Assembly: GCA_963835215.1 (NCBI GenBank)
Contig: CAWIES010000002.1
Span: 1,116,001 to 1,180,000, forward strand
Direction of reading: 5' to 3'
Length of the DNA stretch: 64,000 nt
From: Roseiarcus sp963835215
GTDB taxonomy: Bacteria > Pseudomonadota > Alphaproteobacteria > Rhizobiales > Beijerinckiaceae
Position numbers and translations under genes: made by a program. A model generated the notes under the pieces. That model saw only the letters and a list, made by a program, of their open reading frames with translations. It was not told where the DNA came from and ran no database searches. Position 1 is the first letter of the stretch, and every line of letters begins with the position of its first letter. Below are positions 26,477-34,518 of the stretch, piece after piece.

Positions 26477-26949
26477 TCGTCCTTTTTTACGAAGACCACG
26501 AGGTCGGCCTGAAGGCGACGGTCGGTTCCTACCGCTTCACGCGTGAAGCGATTATCGCTTTCGCGCGCGACTTCGATCCGCAGCCCTTCCATCTCGACGA
26601 GGCGGCGGCGGCGAAGTCGATCTTCGGCGGGTTGTGCGCCTCGGGTTGGCACACGGTCAGTGCGTCGATGCGGGTCCTGATCGACTATCGCGACGGGCTG
26701 CGCGCGGCGGCGCACGCGCGCGGCGAGACGCTGCCGCCGTTTGGCCTGGGCGCGGGCGTGCGCGATCTGCGCTGGCTCGCGCCGGTGCGGCCGGGCGACG
26801 AGATCGTTTTCACGTTCGCGGTGCTGTCGTCCCGCGTCACGCGGCGCCCGGAGTGGGGCTTCGTGACCGGCGGCATGTCCGGCGTCAATCAGGATGGCCG
26901 CGAGGTCTGCTCGTACAAGCTGATGTCGCAGGTGGCTCGCAGGCCCTGA
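26473..26949 (+). CDS. MaoC-like hot-dog dehydratase, second of a tandem pair
   Basis: This 158-residue protein (MIVLFYEDHEVGLKATVGSY) is clearly related to the gene before it: FARDFDPQPFHLDEA and GGLCASGWHTVSASMRVL align with the first copy. The hydratase-type motif and length fit single-domain MaoC (R-specific enoyl-CoA hydratase-like) proteins. The ATGA overlap with the first copy suggests one operon and possibly a heterodimer. The pathway is unknown. Confidence 0.9.
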   Translation: MIVLFYEDHEVGLKATVGSYRFTREAIIAFARDFDPQPFHLDEAAAAKSIFGGLCASGWHTVSASMRVLIDYRDGLRAAAHARGETLPPFGLGAGVRDLRWLAPVRPGDEIVFTFAVLSSRVTRRPEWGFVTGGMSGVNQDGREVCSYKLMSQVARRP

Positions 26950-26959
26950 GCGAAAAGCC

Positions 26960-27238
26960 CTAGGCGGCCTGCGCCATGCGTACGGCCGAGCCGGTAGCGA
27001 CAAGGCGGCGCAAGCCGACGCCGTCGTTCGCGGCGTGCTCGTCAGCTTCGAAGCGGACCTCGATCAGCGCGTCGGCGCCGTATTCCTCGGCCTCGCCCGC
27101 CAGGGCTCGCAACACGGCGCGGCGATCGGCTTCGGTGGTCTCCCCCTCGGCGCAGCGCCAAGGTCCGACCGCCTTGATGCGACCGATGAGAGTGGTCGCC
27201 CGGCCGCCTTCGAGGGCGCCGGTGAAACTGACTTGCAT
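26960..27238 (-). CDS. YbjQ-like (UPF0145 type) small protein
   Basis: The 92-residue product starts MQVSFTGALEGGRATTLIGR. It shows the pattern of YbjQ/UPF0145 domains: a helix followed by YGADALIEVRFEADE and a terminal strand VATGSAVRM. These small proteins form pentamers, and their role is unknown. Its tail meets the tail of the second MaoC gene (10 bp between stops). It is separated from pnp by the pnp terminator region. Confidence 0.65.
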   Translation of the reverse strand: MQVSFTGALEGGRATTLIGRIKAVGPWRCAEGETTEADRRAVLRALAGEAEEYGADALIEVRFEADEHAANDGVGLRRLVATGSAVRMAQAA

Positions 27239-27381
27239 GGAAAACTCGTTCTTTGGTTCGTTTGGGCGCCACTCTGCCCCGCCGACGTTTCGCTCGCCTT
27301 AACGCCGGCGAGCCCTTCGGTGGAGTTAACAACGCGGTTGACGAAAAGTGGTTACGGGACGGGCGGGACCCAATCGAGAAA

Positions 27382-27406
27382 GAGCGGCGCCGTTGTGGCG
27401 CCGCTC
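27382..27406 (-). terminator. Intrinsic terminator of pnp
   Basis: On the minus strand, 54 bases after the pnp stop, there is a perfect 10-bp GC stem (GAGCGGCGCC with GGCGCCGCTC, 5-base loop) followed by TTTCTC. Position, orientation and trailing T run fit a Rho-independent terminator. Confidence 0.8.
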
Positions 27407-27459
27407 CGACAAATTCGCGAGTTAACTTTATTTAACTCTGGGTCCGGCGGCCGCCGCGC

Positions 27460-29601
27460 TCAGCCCTGGGCCGCTGCTTCCGCGGCTTCCTTCTTCTCCA
27501 GGTCCTCGCCGGTCTGCTGGTCGACGACGCGCATCGACAGCTTGACCTTGCCGCGGTCGTCAAAGCCCATCAGCTTGACCTTGACCTTGTCGCCTTCCTT
27601 GACGACGTCGGTCGTCTTGGCGACGCGGCCCTTGCCGAGCTGCGAGATGTGGACGAGCCCGTCCTTCGAGCCGAAGAAGTTGACGAAGGCGCCAAACTCC
27701 ATCGTCTTGACGACCGTGCCGTCGTAGATCTGGCCAATCTCCGGGTCGGAAGCGATCGATTTGATCCAGTTGATCGCCGCCTTGATCTTGGCGCCGTCGC
27801 TGGAGGCGACCTTGACCGTGCCGTCGTCCTCGATGTTGATCTTGGCGCCGGTCTTCTCGACGATCTCGCGGATCACCTTGCCGCCGGTGCCGATCACTTC
27901 GCGGATTTTGTCGGTCGGGATTTTCAGGGTTTCGATGCGCGGCGCGAATTCGCCGAGCTCGGCCCTGGCGCCCGTGAGCGCCTTACCCATTTCGCCGAGG
28001 ATGTGCAGGCGACCGTCCCTGGCCTGCGCCAAGGCGACCTTCATGATCTCCTCGGTGATGCCGGCGATCTTGATGTCCATCTGCAGCGAGGTGACGCCCT
28101 CGGTCGTGCCGGCCACCTTGAAGTCCATGTCGCCGAGGTGATCCTCGTCGCCGAGGATGTCGGAGAGCACGGCGAAACGCTCGCCTTCGAGGATCAGGCC
28201 CATCGCGATGCCGGCGGTCGGCCGCTTGAGCGGCACGCCCGCGTCCATCAGCGCCAGCGAGGAACCGCACACGGTCGCCATCGACGACGAGCCGTTCGAC
28301 TCGGTGATCTCCGAGACGATGCGGATCGTGTAGGGGAACTCGGCCGCGGTCGGCAGCATCGGCCGGATCGCGCGCCAGGCGAGCTTGCCGTGGCCGATTT
28401 CACGCCGGCCCGGCGCGCCCATGCGCCCAGTCTCGCCGACCGAGTAGGGAGGGAAGTTGTAGTGGAGCAGGAAGCGCTCCTTGTAGGTGCCTTCCAGCGA
28501 GTCGACGTATTGCTCGTCTTCGCCGGTGCCGAGCGTCGCCACCACCAGCGCCTGCGTCTCGCCGCGGGTAAACAGCGCCGAACCGTGGGTGCGCGGCAGC
28601 ACGCCGGCCTGGGCGACGATTGGCCTGACGGTTGTCAGGTCGCGCCCGTCGATGCGGCGCTTGTGGTCGAGGATGTTCCAGCGCACCACCTTGGCCTGGG
28701 CGTCGTGGAACGCCTCGTTGACCGCTTCGGCGGTGAACTCGTGGGCTCCGCCCTCTGGCAGCAGCGCCGCCTTGACCTTCGCCTTGACGGCGTCGACCGC
28801 CTTGTAGCGGTCCTGCTTCTGGGTGATCGAATAGGCGGCGCGCAGGTCGGCTTCGCCGATCGCCAGCACCGCTTTCAGGGCCGGCGACTTGTCATGCGCG
28901 GAGAGTTCGCGCGGCTCCTTGGCGGCCTTCTCGGCGAGCCGGATGATCGCCTGGATCACCGGCTGGAACGAGGCATGGCCCGCCATCACCGCCTTGAGCA
29001 TCGTGTCCTCGGAAAGCTCCTTGGCCTCCGATTCGACCATCAGCACCGCGTCGCCAGTGCCGGCGACGACGAGGTCGAGCGATGATTCCTTCATCTCTTC
29101 GATCGTCGGATTGGCTTTGACCTCGCCGCCGATCACGCCGACCCGGGCCGCGCCGATCGGGCCCATGAAGGGCACGCCCGACAGGGTCAGCGCGGCCGAG
29201 GCGGCGATCAGGCCGAGAATGTCGGGGTCGTTCTCCATGTCGTGGCTGAGCACGGTGACGATGACCTGCGTGTCGCAGCGGAAATCGTCGGGGAACAGCG
29301 GCCGGATCGGCCGGTCGATCAGGCGCGAGGTCAGCGTCTCGCGGTCGGACATGCGTCCTTCCCGCTTGAGATAGCCGCCGGGAATGCGGCCCGCTGCGAA
29401 GGTCTTCTCCTGGTAGTGAACGGTCAGGGGAAAGAAGTCCTGGCCGGGCTTGGGCGCCTTGGCGGCGACGACGGTGGCGAGCACCGTGGTGTCGCCCCAG
29501 CTCGCCCAGACCGAGCCGTCGGCCTGGCGGGCGACGCGCCCGGTCTCGAGGACCAGCTTGCGGCCGCCGAGGTCCACTTCCTCGCGTTGAATGTCGAACA
29601 T
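27460..29601 (-). CDS. pnp: Polyribonucleotide nucleotidyltransferase (PNPase)
   Basis: PNPase degrades RNA from the 3' end by phosphorolysis and is part of the degradosome. I start at the ATG at 29599-29601 (MFDIQREEVDLGGRKLVLET) because AAAGGA lies 8 bases upstream and the 713-residue length is the family norm. Two RNase PH-like cores are separated by a helical domain. The KH domain (IREVIGTGGKVIREIVEKTG) and the S1 domain (IYDGTVVKTMEFGAFVNFFG, DGLVHISQLG) follow at the C-terminus. It lies downstream of rpsO, the widely conserved arrangement. Confidence 0.97.
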   Translation of the reverse strand: MFDIQREEVDLGGRKLVLETGRVARQADGSVWASWGDTTVLATVVAAKAPKPGQDFFPLTVHYQEKTFAAGRIPGGYLKREGRMSDRETLTSRLIDRPIRPLFPDDFRCDTQVIVTVLSHDMENDPDILGLIAASAALTLSGVPFMGPIGAARVGVIGGEVKANPTIEEMKESSLDLVVAGTGDAVLMVESEAKELSEDTMLKAVMAGHASFQPVIQAIIRLAEKAAKEPRELSAHDKSPALKAVLAIGEADLRAAYSITQKQDRYKAVDAVKAKVKAALLPEGGAHEFTAEAVNEAFHDAQAKVVRWNILDHKRRIDGRDLTTVRPIVAQAGVLPRTHGSALFTRGETQALVVATLGTGEDEQYVDSLEGTYKERFLLHYNFPPYSVGETGRMGAPGRREIGHGKLAWRAIRPMLPTAAEFPYTIRIVSEITESNGSSSMATVCGSSLALMDAGVPLKRPTAGIAMGLILEGERFAVLSDILGDEDHLGDMDFKVAGTTEGVTSLQMDIKIAGITEEIMKVALAQARDGRLHILGEMGKALTGARAELGEFAPRIETLKIPTDKIREVIGTGGKVIREIVEKTGAKINIEDDGTVKVASSDGAKIKAAINWIKSIASDPEIGQIYDGTVVKTMEFGAFVNFFGSKDGLVHISQLGKGRVAKTTDVVKEGDKVKVKLMGFDDRGKVKLSMRVVDQQTGEDLEKKEAAEAAAQG

Positions 29602-29688
29602 CGTTTCATCCTTTTCAAAAGTGAAAGGATGCGCAACCGCTAGAACTTCAGGGCGGGTCCGAACGTGTCCGTCATCGGCAAGACGGCG

Positions 29689-29792
29689 AGGGACTGGTCC
29701 GGCGAGGCCAGTCCCTTGCGATCCTGCCGCAGGGCGTTCCTTAGAGGATGCCCAACCTGTGACGGGCGACCGGGCGCTCGCTTGAGCGCCCG
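29689..29792 (-). promoter_or_regulatory. Hairpins in the rpsO-pnp spacer (candidate RNase III / autoregulatory region)
   Basis: The 280-base spacer between rpsO and pnp holds two strong hairpins. At 29689-29716 a 9-bp stem (AGGGACTGG with CCAGTCCCT) has a 10-base loop. At 29771-29792 a 9-bp stem (CGGGCGCTC with GAGCGCCCG) has a 4-base loop. In E. coli the pnp leader hairpin is cut by RNase III and used for PNPase autoregulation; similar control here is an inference from position and structure. Confidence 0.5.
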
Positions 29793-29845
29793 TCTCGTAA
29801 CCGACTGCAACGCGCGGTTTACGCGATCCTATACAGTCATAAGAC

Positions 29846-29862
29846 GGCGGCCCCATGCCGCC
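29846..29862 (-). terminator. Possible partial terminator after rpsO
   Basis: About 20 bases after the rpsO stop, the minus strand has a 6-bp stem (GGCGGC with GCCGCC, 5-base loop) followed by GTCTT. The T run is poor, so it may only attenuate read-through into pnp. Confidence 0.4.
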
Positions 29863-29881
29863 GCCCAGTGTCGGTTTAGCG

Positions 29882-30151
29882 TCAGCGGCGGATGCCGAGA
29901 CGCTCGATCAGAGTCTTGTAGCGCGCCTCGTCGGACTTCTTGACGTAGTCGAGCAGCGTACGGCGCTGCGACACCATCTTGAGAAGACCGCGGCGCGAGT
30001 GATTGTCTTTGACGTGGGTCTTGAAGTGGCCGGTCAGGTTGGTGATGCGCTCGGTGAGGATCGCAACCTGGACTTCGGGGGAGCCGGTGTCGCCGGCCTT
30101 CAAAGCATATTCACGAATCAGCGCAGCCTTGCGCTCGGCGTCGATCGACAT
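29882..30151 (-). CDS. rpsO: 30S ribosomal protein S15
   Basis: S15 binds the central domain of 16S rRNA early in small-subunit assembly. From the ATG at 30151 the product is 89 residues (MSIDAERKAALIREYALKAG), the exact family length, with TGSPEVQVAILTERITNLTG, HFKTHVKDNHSRRGLLKMVS and RRTLLDYVKKSDEARYKTLI. An in-frame start at 30187 would add 12 unconserved residues. It is upstream of pnp in the classical rpsO-pnp unit. Confidence 0.97.
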   Translation of the reverse strand: MSIDAERKAALIREYALKAGDTGSPEVQVAILTERITNLTGHFKTHVKDNHSRRGLLKMVSQRRTLLDYVKKSDEARYKTLIERLGIRR

Positions 30152-30504
30152 CGATCTGTCCTTGTGCTGCCGGCGGGCGAGGCCCACCGATGGATTCTTT
30201 CGGCCGAGCCGGGATGTCGTCCAGGTCGGTCGCTTGAACCCAAGGCCTTAGGCCTCGGGTGCGCGGCTTATACAGGTTTTTCTTGCCCGCGCCAGCAAAA
30301 TCGGCCTTTGCGGGGGCTTGGCGGCTCGCCGGCGCGGCCTTAGTCGTTGACTGCCCGGCGAGATCGCCGCGATCCCCCGCCGCCATTGAACAGATACGGT
30401 ATGTTTTACGCACGGAATGCCGGGCCGAAGCTGCATTTGCCGCGAGATTGCCTCGCCCGCGCCGCAAGGCTACAGCACCCCGTTACAAATGGGATGCCAC
30501 GCCG
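30152..30504. other. Divergent intergenic region between rpsO and rph
   Basis: This 353-base gap separates two divergent genes and should hold both promoters. On the minus strand TATAAG (complement of 30267-30272) is a possible -10 element for rpsO, but I see no good -35 at the right spacing. I see no tRNA, small ORF with coding character, or repeat here. Confidence 0.4.
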
Positions 30505-31218
30505 ATGCGACCTTCCAAGCGCGCTCATGACGAACTGCGCCAAGTGACTTTCGAGCGCGGCGTCGCCCGTTACGCCGAGGGCTCGTGCCTGGTGCGTTGC
30601 GGCGAGACTCATGTGCTGTGCGCCGCTTCGCTCGAGGATAAGCCGCCGCCGTGGCTGCGCGGGCAGGGCAAGGGCTGGGTCACCGCCGAATACGCCATGC
30701 TGCCGCGCGCGACATCCACGCGCACGCGGCGCGAATCCTCGACCGGCAAAGTGTCGGGGCGCACCCACGAGATCCAGCGGCTGATCGGCCGCAGCTTGCG
30801 CGCGGTGGTCGACCTACCGCGGCTCGGCGAACGCCAGATCACCCTCGATTGCGACGTGTTGCAGGCCGACGGGGGCACCCGCACGGCGGCGATCACCGGC
30901 GCCTGGATCGCGCTCAGCGATTGCCTCAAGTGGATGGTGCAGCGTTCGATCCTGCGCGACAATCCGCTCAAAGATCACGTCGCCGCCGTCTCCTGCGGCG
31001 TGGTCAAGGGCGAAGCGGTGGTCGATCTCGACTACGCTGAGGATTCAACCGCCGAAACCGACGCCAATTTCGTCATGACCGGATCGGGGGGCCTCGTCGA
31101 AGTGCAAGGCTCGGCCGAGGGCGCGCCGTTCTCCGAGGCCGAACTGATCACGATGCTGGCGCTTGCCCGCGCCGGCATCGTCAAGCTCGTCGCGCTGCAG
31201 AAGACGACGATCGGTTAA
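30505..31218 (+). CDS. rph: Ribonuclease PH
   Basis: RNase PH trims tRNA 3' ends by phosphorolysis. The ATG at 30505 gives 237 residues, the standard length. Motifs: MRPSKRAHDELRQVTFERGV, GWVTAEYAMLPRATSTRTRR (phosphate and RNA contacts), QITLDCDVLQADGGTRTAAI, and DLDYAEDSTAETDANFVMTG. A start at 30259 would add a non-homologous extension. It is divergent from rpsO. Confidence 0.96.
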   Translation: MRPSKRAHDELRQVTFERGVARYAEGSCLVRCGETHVLCAASLEDKPPPWLRGQGKGWVTAEYAMLPRATSTRTRRESSTGKVSGRTHEIQRLIGRSLRAVVDLPRLGERQITLDCDVLQADGGTRTAAITGAWIALSDCLKWMVQRSILRDNPLKDHVAAVSCGVVKGEAVVDLDYAEDSTAETDANFVMTGSGGLVEVQGSAEGAPFSEAELITMLALARAGIVKLVALQKTTIG

Positions 31219-31223
31219 GGGGA

Positions 31224-31242
31224 CAAGGGGCTGAGCCCCTTG
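31224..31242 (+). terminator. Weak hairpin after rph
   Basis: An 8-bp stem (CAAGGGGC with GCCCCTTG, 3-base loop) begins 6 bases after the rph stop. No T run follows, so it is at best a weak or Rho-assisted terminator. Confidence 0.4.
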
Positions 31243-31351
31243 GCGCAGGCGGCGCGTCGGGCGTCCGTCGAGATGGTCATCCTATCGCCGCTTGCCTTTG
31301 ACGCTTGATCGCTCGGACTGGCGCGCGCCTCGGTGATCTGCTATCGTCATT

Positions 31352-31376
31352 TTGACATCTCTTGAGATATTGAGAT
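31352..31376 (+). promoter_or_regulatory. Candidate ArsR operator before the ars operon
   Basis: TTGACA (31352-31357) overlaps a perfect 12-base palindrome ATCTCTTGAGAT (31357-31368), and TTGAGAT is repeated 8 bases on (31370-31376), 5 bases before the arsR ATG. An AT-rich palindrome with repeated half-sites just before arsR is what ArsR repressors usually bind. TTGACA is too near the start codon to be an obvious -35 element for this start. Confidence 0.55.
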
Positions 31377-31381
31377 AAGAA

Positions 31382-31717
31382 ATGGATCAGTCGCAAGCCC
31401 TCGACGCCTTCGGCGCGCTGTCGCAAGAAACCCGCCTCCGAATTGTGCGGCTTCTGGTCAAAGCCGGCCCCGAGGGCATGCCCGCCGGCGCTATTGGCGA
31501 TTCAGTCGACGCCTCGTCCTCGAATGTGTCGTTTCATCTGAGCCACCTTGAACGCGCTGGACTGATCCAATCGCGGCGCGAAGCGCGATCGATCATTTAT
31601 CGCGCAGCCTATCCCGCGCTCGCCGGGCTGATCGCTTTCCTGATGGGCGATTGCTGCGGGGGTCGGCCGGAAGTGTGCGCGCCCGCCGTTGCCGCGCTCG
31701 CTTCCTGCTGCGACTGA
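31382..31717 (+). CDS. arsR: ArsR family arsenic-responsive repressor
   Basis: ArsR represses the ars operon and leaves DNA on binding As(III). The 111-residue product has a winged-helix domain (LDAFGALSQETRLRIVRLLV, then SSSNVSFHLSHLERAGLI). The C-terminus is cysteine-rich: Cys91-Cys92, Cys99 and Cys109-Cys110. Cys91/92/99 resemble the C-terminal As(III) site of the Acidithiobacillus ferrooxidans ArsR, rather than the helix-based site of the E. coli plasmid protein. It is the first gene of a four-gene arsenic operon. Confidence 0.93.
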   Translation: MDQSQALDAFGALSQETRLRIVRLLVKAGPEGMPAGAIGDSVDASSSNVSFHLSHLERAGLIQSRREARSIIYRAAYPALAGLIAFLMGDCCGGRPEVCAPAVAALASCCD

Positions 31718-31728
31718 AGGGAGCAGCC

Positions 31729-32253
31729 ATGTCGCGCCTCTACAACGTTCTGTTCCTCTGCACCGGCAATTCGGCGCGTTCGATACTCGCGGAATCGATC
31801 CTGAAAAAGGACGGCGCGGGCCGATTTCAAGCCTTCTCGGCCGGGAGCCAGCCCAAGGGCGCGGTGAATCCGTTCGCGCTGACAACACTCAAGGCGCTTG
31901 AATATCCCGCCGATGGCTTCCGCTCGAAAAGCTGGGAAGAGTTTGCGCAACTGGGCGCGCCCGTCATGGATTTCGTGTTCACCGTCTGCGACAACGCCGC
32001 TGGCGAGACCTGCCCGGCTTGGCCGGGTCAACCGATGACGGCGCATTGGGGCATCGAAGACCCCGCGGCCGTGGAAGGCACCGACATTCAAAAGGAGGCG
32101 GCGTTTAACGCTGCCTTCCGCTACCTCAAGAATCGCATCGCCATCTTCGCCATGTTGCCGATCGCCAGCATCGACAAGATGGCGCTCGGTACGCGCTTGC
32201 GCGAAATCGGCCGCATCGAAGGTTCCACCTCGAATCCGGCTAAGGCGAGCTAA
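31729..32253 (+). CDS. arsC: Arsenate reductase, thioredoxin-linked (low-molecular-weight phosphatase type)
   Basis: This enzyme reduces arsenate to arsenite. The ATG at 31729 (AAGGGAG upstream) gives 174 residues, MSRLYNVLFLCTGNSARSIL. Cys11 and Arg17 form the CX5R phosphatase loop. Further cysteines in FTVCDNAAGETCPAWPG match the Cys pair used for disulfide relay in the thioredoxin-type enzymes. The C-terminal tail of about 30 residues is longer than in Staphylococcus ArsC. It is encoded between arsR and the aquaporin gene. Confidence 0.92.
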   Translation: MSRLYNVLFLCTGNSARSILAESILKKDGAGRFQAFSAGSQPKGAVNPFALTTLKALEYPADGFRSKSWEEFAQLGAPVMDFVFTVCDNAAGETCPAWPGQPMTAHWGIEDPAAVEGTDIQKEAAFNAAFRYLKNRIAIFAMLPIASIDKMALGTRLREIGRIEGSTSNPAKAS

Positions 32254-32261
32254 TTATCGGC

Positions 32262-32945
32262 ATGGCAAGCGCGCTCCCTCAAAGGCTTGTGGCCGAAGCT
32301 TTCGGTACGGCGTTTCTGGTCGCAACCGTCGTTGGCTCCGGCATCATGGCGCAATCTCTGACGAAGGACGTGGCGCTTGCGCTGCTCGGCAACACGCTGG
32401 CGACCGGCGCGATACTGGTCGTCCTGATCACGATCCTTGGACCGATCTCCGGCGCTCATTTCAACCCGGCGGTCTCGCTCGTCTTCGCCCTGAAGCGCGA
32501 ACTCGCGGCGCATGAGGCGGCGCTGTACGGCGCCGTGCAGGTCGTCGGCGGCGTCGTTGGCACGGTCGCCGCGCATCTGATGTTCGCACTGCCGCTCCTC
32601 GATATCGCGATGAAACCGCGCACCGGTGGCCCGCAATGGTTCGCCGAATGGGTGGCGACCTTCGGCTTGGTCGTTGCGATTCTTGCCGGCGTTCGCGTGG
32701 CCCGCGCGGCCGTTCCATGGGTGGTCGGGCTCTACATCACGGCCGCTTACTGGTTCACCGCCTCGACGTCCTTCGCCAATCCGGCCGTCGCAATCGCGCG
32801 GGCTTTCACCAATACCTTTTCGGGTATCCGCCCGATTGACTTGCCAGGTTTTATCGCCGCGCAACTGCTGGGGGCGCTGTGTGCGTTGGCTTTCGCGAAC
32901 TGGCTCCTGCGCGAGCAACCCGTGAAAGCCGAGGCGCGATCATGA
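32262..32945 (+). CDS. aqpS: Aquaporin / MIP family channel, probably arsenite-exporting AqpS-like
   Basis: The 227-residue protein has six hydrophobic helices and both NPA loops (SGAHFNPAVSLVFAL and TSFANPAVAIARAF). In Sinorhizobium meliloti an aquaglyceroporin (AqpS) inside an ars operon lets arsenite leave the cell after reduction of arsenate. The same job is likely here, because no ArsB or Acr3 pump is present in this operon. The stop overlaps the next ATG (ATGA). Confidence 0.88.
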   Translation: MASALPQRLVAEAFGTAFLVATVVGSGIMAQSLTKDVALALLGNTLATGAILVVLITILGPISGAHFNPAVSLVFALKRELAAHEAALYGAVQVVGGVVGTVAAHLMFALPLLDIAMKPRTGGPQWFAEWVATFGLVVAILAGVRVARAAVPWVVGLYITAAYWFTASTSFANPAVAIARAFTNTFSGIRPIDLPGFIAAQLLGALCALAFANWLLREQPVKAEARS

Positions 32946-33364
32946 CTGTCACGATCTATCACAACCCCGATTGCGGCACGTCGCGCAACACGCTGGCGAT
33001 GATCCGCCAAAGCGGCGAAGAGCCCATCATCGTCGAGTATCTGAAAACCCCGCCGACGCGCGCGCGTCTGATCGAGTTGATCGCCGCGATGGGCATTTCC
33101 GTGCGCGCGCTGTTGCGGGAAAAGGGAACGCCCTATGCCGAGCTTGGGCTCGCGGACCCGAAATGGACGGACGACGAACTGCTCGACTTCATGATGAAAC
33201 ATCCGATCCTGATCAATCGGCCGATCGTCGTCACGCCGAAGGGCGTCAGGCTTTGCCGCCCTTCGGAAACAGTTCTCGACATCCTGCCGAATCCCGACAT
33301 TGGCCGGTTCGTCAAGGAAGGCGGCGAAGTCGTCGATTTTTCATCCGCCGCCCCTCGCGGCTGA
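32942..33364 (+). CDS. arsC: Arsenate reductase, glutaredoxin-linked (ArsC/Spx family)
   Basis: The 140-residue product begins MTVTIYHNPDCGTSRNTLAM, with catalytic Cys11 in the HNPxCGTSRN motif. Basic residues follow in the NRPIVVTPKGVRLCRPSE region, as expected for the plasmid R773 type of ArsC, which uses glutathione and glutaredoxin. It is unrelated in fold to the other ArsC of the operon. It overlaps the aquaporin gene by 4 bases. The chosen ATG at 32942 excludes an upstream extension from 32879. Confidence 0.93.
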   Translation: MTVTIYHNPDCGTSRNTLAMIRQSGEEPIIVEYLKTPPTRARLIELIAAMGISVRALLREKGTPYAELGLADPKWTDDELLDFMMKHPILINRPIVVTPKGVRLCRPSETVLDILPNPDIGRFVKEGGEVVDFSSAAPRG

Positions 33365-33367
33365 TCC

Positions 33368-33388
33368 GCCGCGCGCAGCGAGCGCGGC
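33368..33388. terminator. Hairpin between the convergent ars operon and nudC
   Basis: A 7-bp stem (GCCGCGC with GCGCGGC, 7-base loop) fills the short gap between the ends of arsC and nudC. It could stop transcription in both directions. No T run is present on either side. Confidence 0.45.
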
Positions 33389-34398
33389 TACAGATCGCTG
33401 TCCACCCAATAACGCAGAATATGGTGCGCGATCGCCATCGGCCCCGGCGACGTCAGGCCTGCGGGGTGGCGCTTGTCGAACATGGCGGTGACTTCGTCGC
33501 GCTCGAACCAGCGCGCGTCCTCCAGCTCCTGGCCATCGACGACAATCTCGCGGCCCAATGCGCGGGCGAGGCAGCCAATCATCAGCGTCGAGGGGAACGG
33601 CCAGGGCTGCGAGGCAAGATAGACGACCTCGCCACAGGCGATCCGCGCCTCTTCGTGGATTTCGCGGCGAACCGCCTCCTCGATCGTCTCGCCCGGCTCG
33701 ACGAAGCCGGCCAGCGCCGAATACATGCCTTTGGGAAAACGCGCCTGCCGGCCGAGCAGGCAGCGCCCGCCTTCGAGCGCCAGCATGATGACCACCGGAT
33801 CGGTGCGCGGGAAATGATGCGTCTTGCAGACGTCGCACTCGCGCCGCCAGCCGCCGGCTGCGAGGCGGGTCGGCGCGCCGCAATTGGCGCAGTGGCCGTG
33901 GCGCGCGTGCCAATTGAGGACCGCCTTGGCCTGGCCGAGGATCGCGATCGCGTCGGGGTCGATCAGGCCCTCCATGGCAAGGGTGCGCAGATCGATGAGC
34001 TTGATGTCGTCGCGGCCGGGCACGACGAGCTGGCGGCGGTCGAGGAAGCCGTCGCTATGGTCGGCGACTTCCTCGACTGCGCCGTCCGGCAGCAGGGCGG
34101 CGAAGACCGGCGCGCCGTCGGCAGCGAGGCCGAGCAACACCTCGAGCCGGGCGCCGCCGAGACTGGCGATCGCCGCCAGCGGAAACAGCGGCTCGAGCTT
34201 GCCGCCCGCGAATCCGCTCCCCGAACGCGCCAGCAGGGGCATGTCGCGCGCGAACACAACCGCCATGGCGTCGGGCCGCTCCCTCAGCGCGGCAAGGTAG
34301 GGGGCGTCTTCGCGCCGTTCCGAGATGCGGTCGAGCGGCGCCCCGGCAAAACCGAAGCCGGGAGCGGGCGCTCCAGTCTTGAAAAAGGCCTCATTCAT
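33388..34398 (-). CDS. nudC: NADH pyrophosphatase / NAD-cap hydrolase NudC
   Basis: NudC hydrolyses NAD(H) and removes NAD caps from RNA. The 336-residue product has a variable N-terminal domain, a zinc ribbon (HGHCANCGAPT, then RRECDVCKTHHFPRTDPVVI), the Nudix box GFVEPGETIEEAVRREIHEE, and the NudC signature SQPWPFPSTLMIG. The last Nudix glycine is replaced (EEARI). It converges with the arsenic operon. Confidence 0.95.
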   Translation of the reverse strand: MNEAFFKTGAPAPGFGFAGAPLDRISERREDAPYLAALRERPDAMAVVFARDMPLLARSGSGFAGGKLEPLFPLAAIASLGGARLEVLLGLAADGAPVFAALLPDGAVEEVADHSDGFLDRRQLVVPGRDDIKLIDLRTLAMEGLIDPDAIAILGQAKAVLNWHARHGHCANCGAPTRLAAGGWRRECDVCKTHHFPRTDPVVIMLALEGGRCLLGRQARFPKGMYSALAGFVEPGETIEEAVRREIHEEARIACGEVVYLASQPWPFPSTLMIGCLARALGREIVVDGQELEDARWFERDEVTAMFDKRHPAGLTSPGPMAIAHHILRYWVDSDL

Positions 34399-34518
34399 CC
34401 TTCAACCCTCGCATGGCTCAACCCTCGGGTCGCGGCGGGCGCTGGTCAAGCCGGGCAAAGCCGGTTTTAATCCGCCGCGAATCGACCGATCGACTGTGGA
34501 AAACAGGACGCAGGCCGT

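Noticed and set aside
27649..29085. A 478-codon plus-strand open frame opposite pnp
   Set aside because: Shadow of the conserved pnp gene; composition is of antisense type.
31352..31379. TTGACA with GATAAG 16 bases later as a sigma-70 promoter for arsR
   Set aside because: Transcription would start at or after the arsR ATG, whose protein start is well conserved. I kept the palindrome as an operator only.
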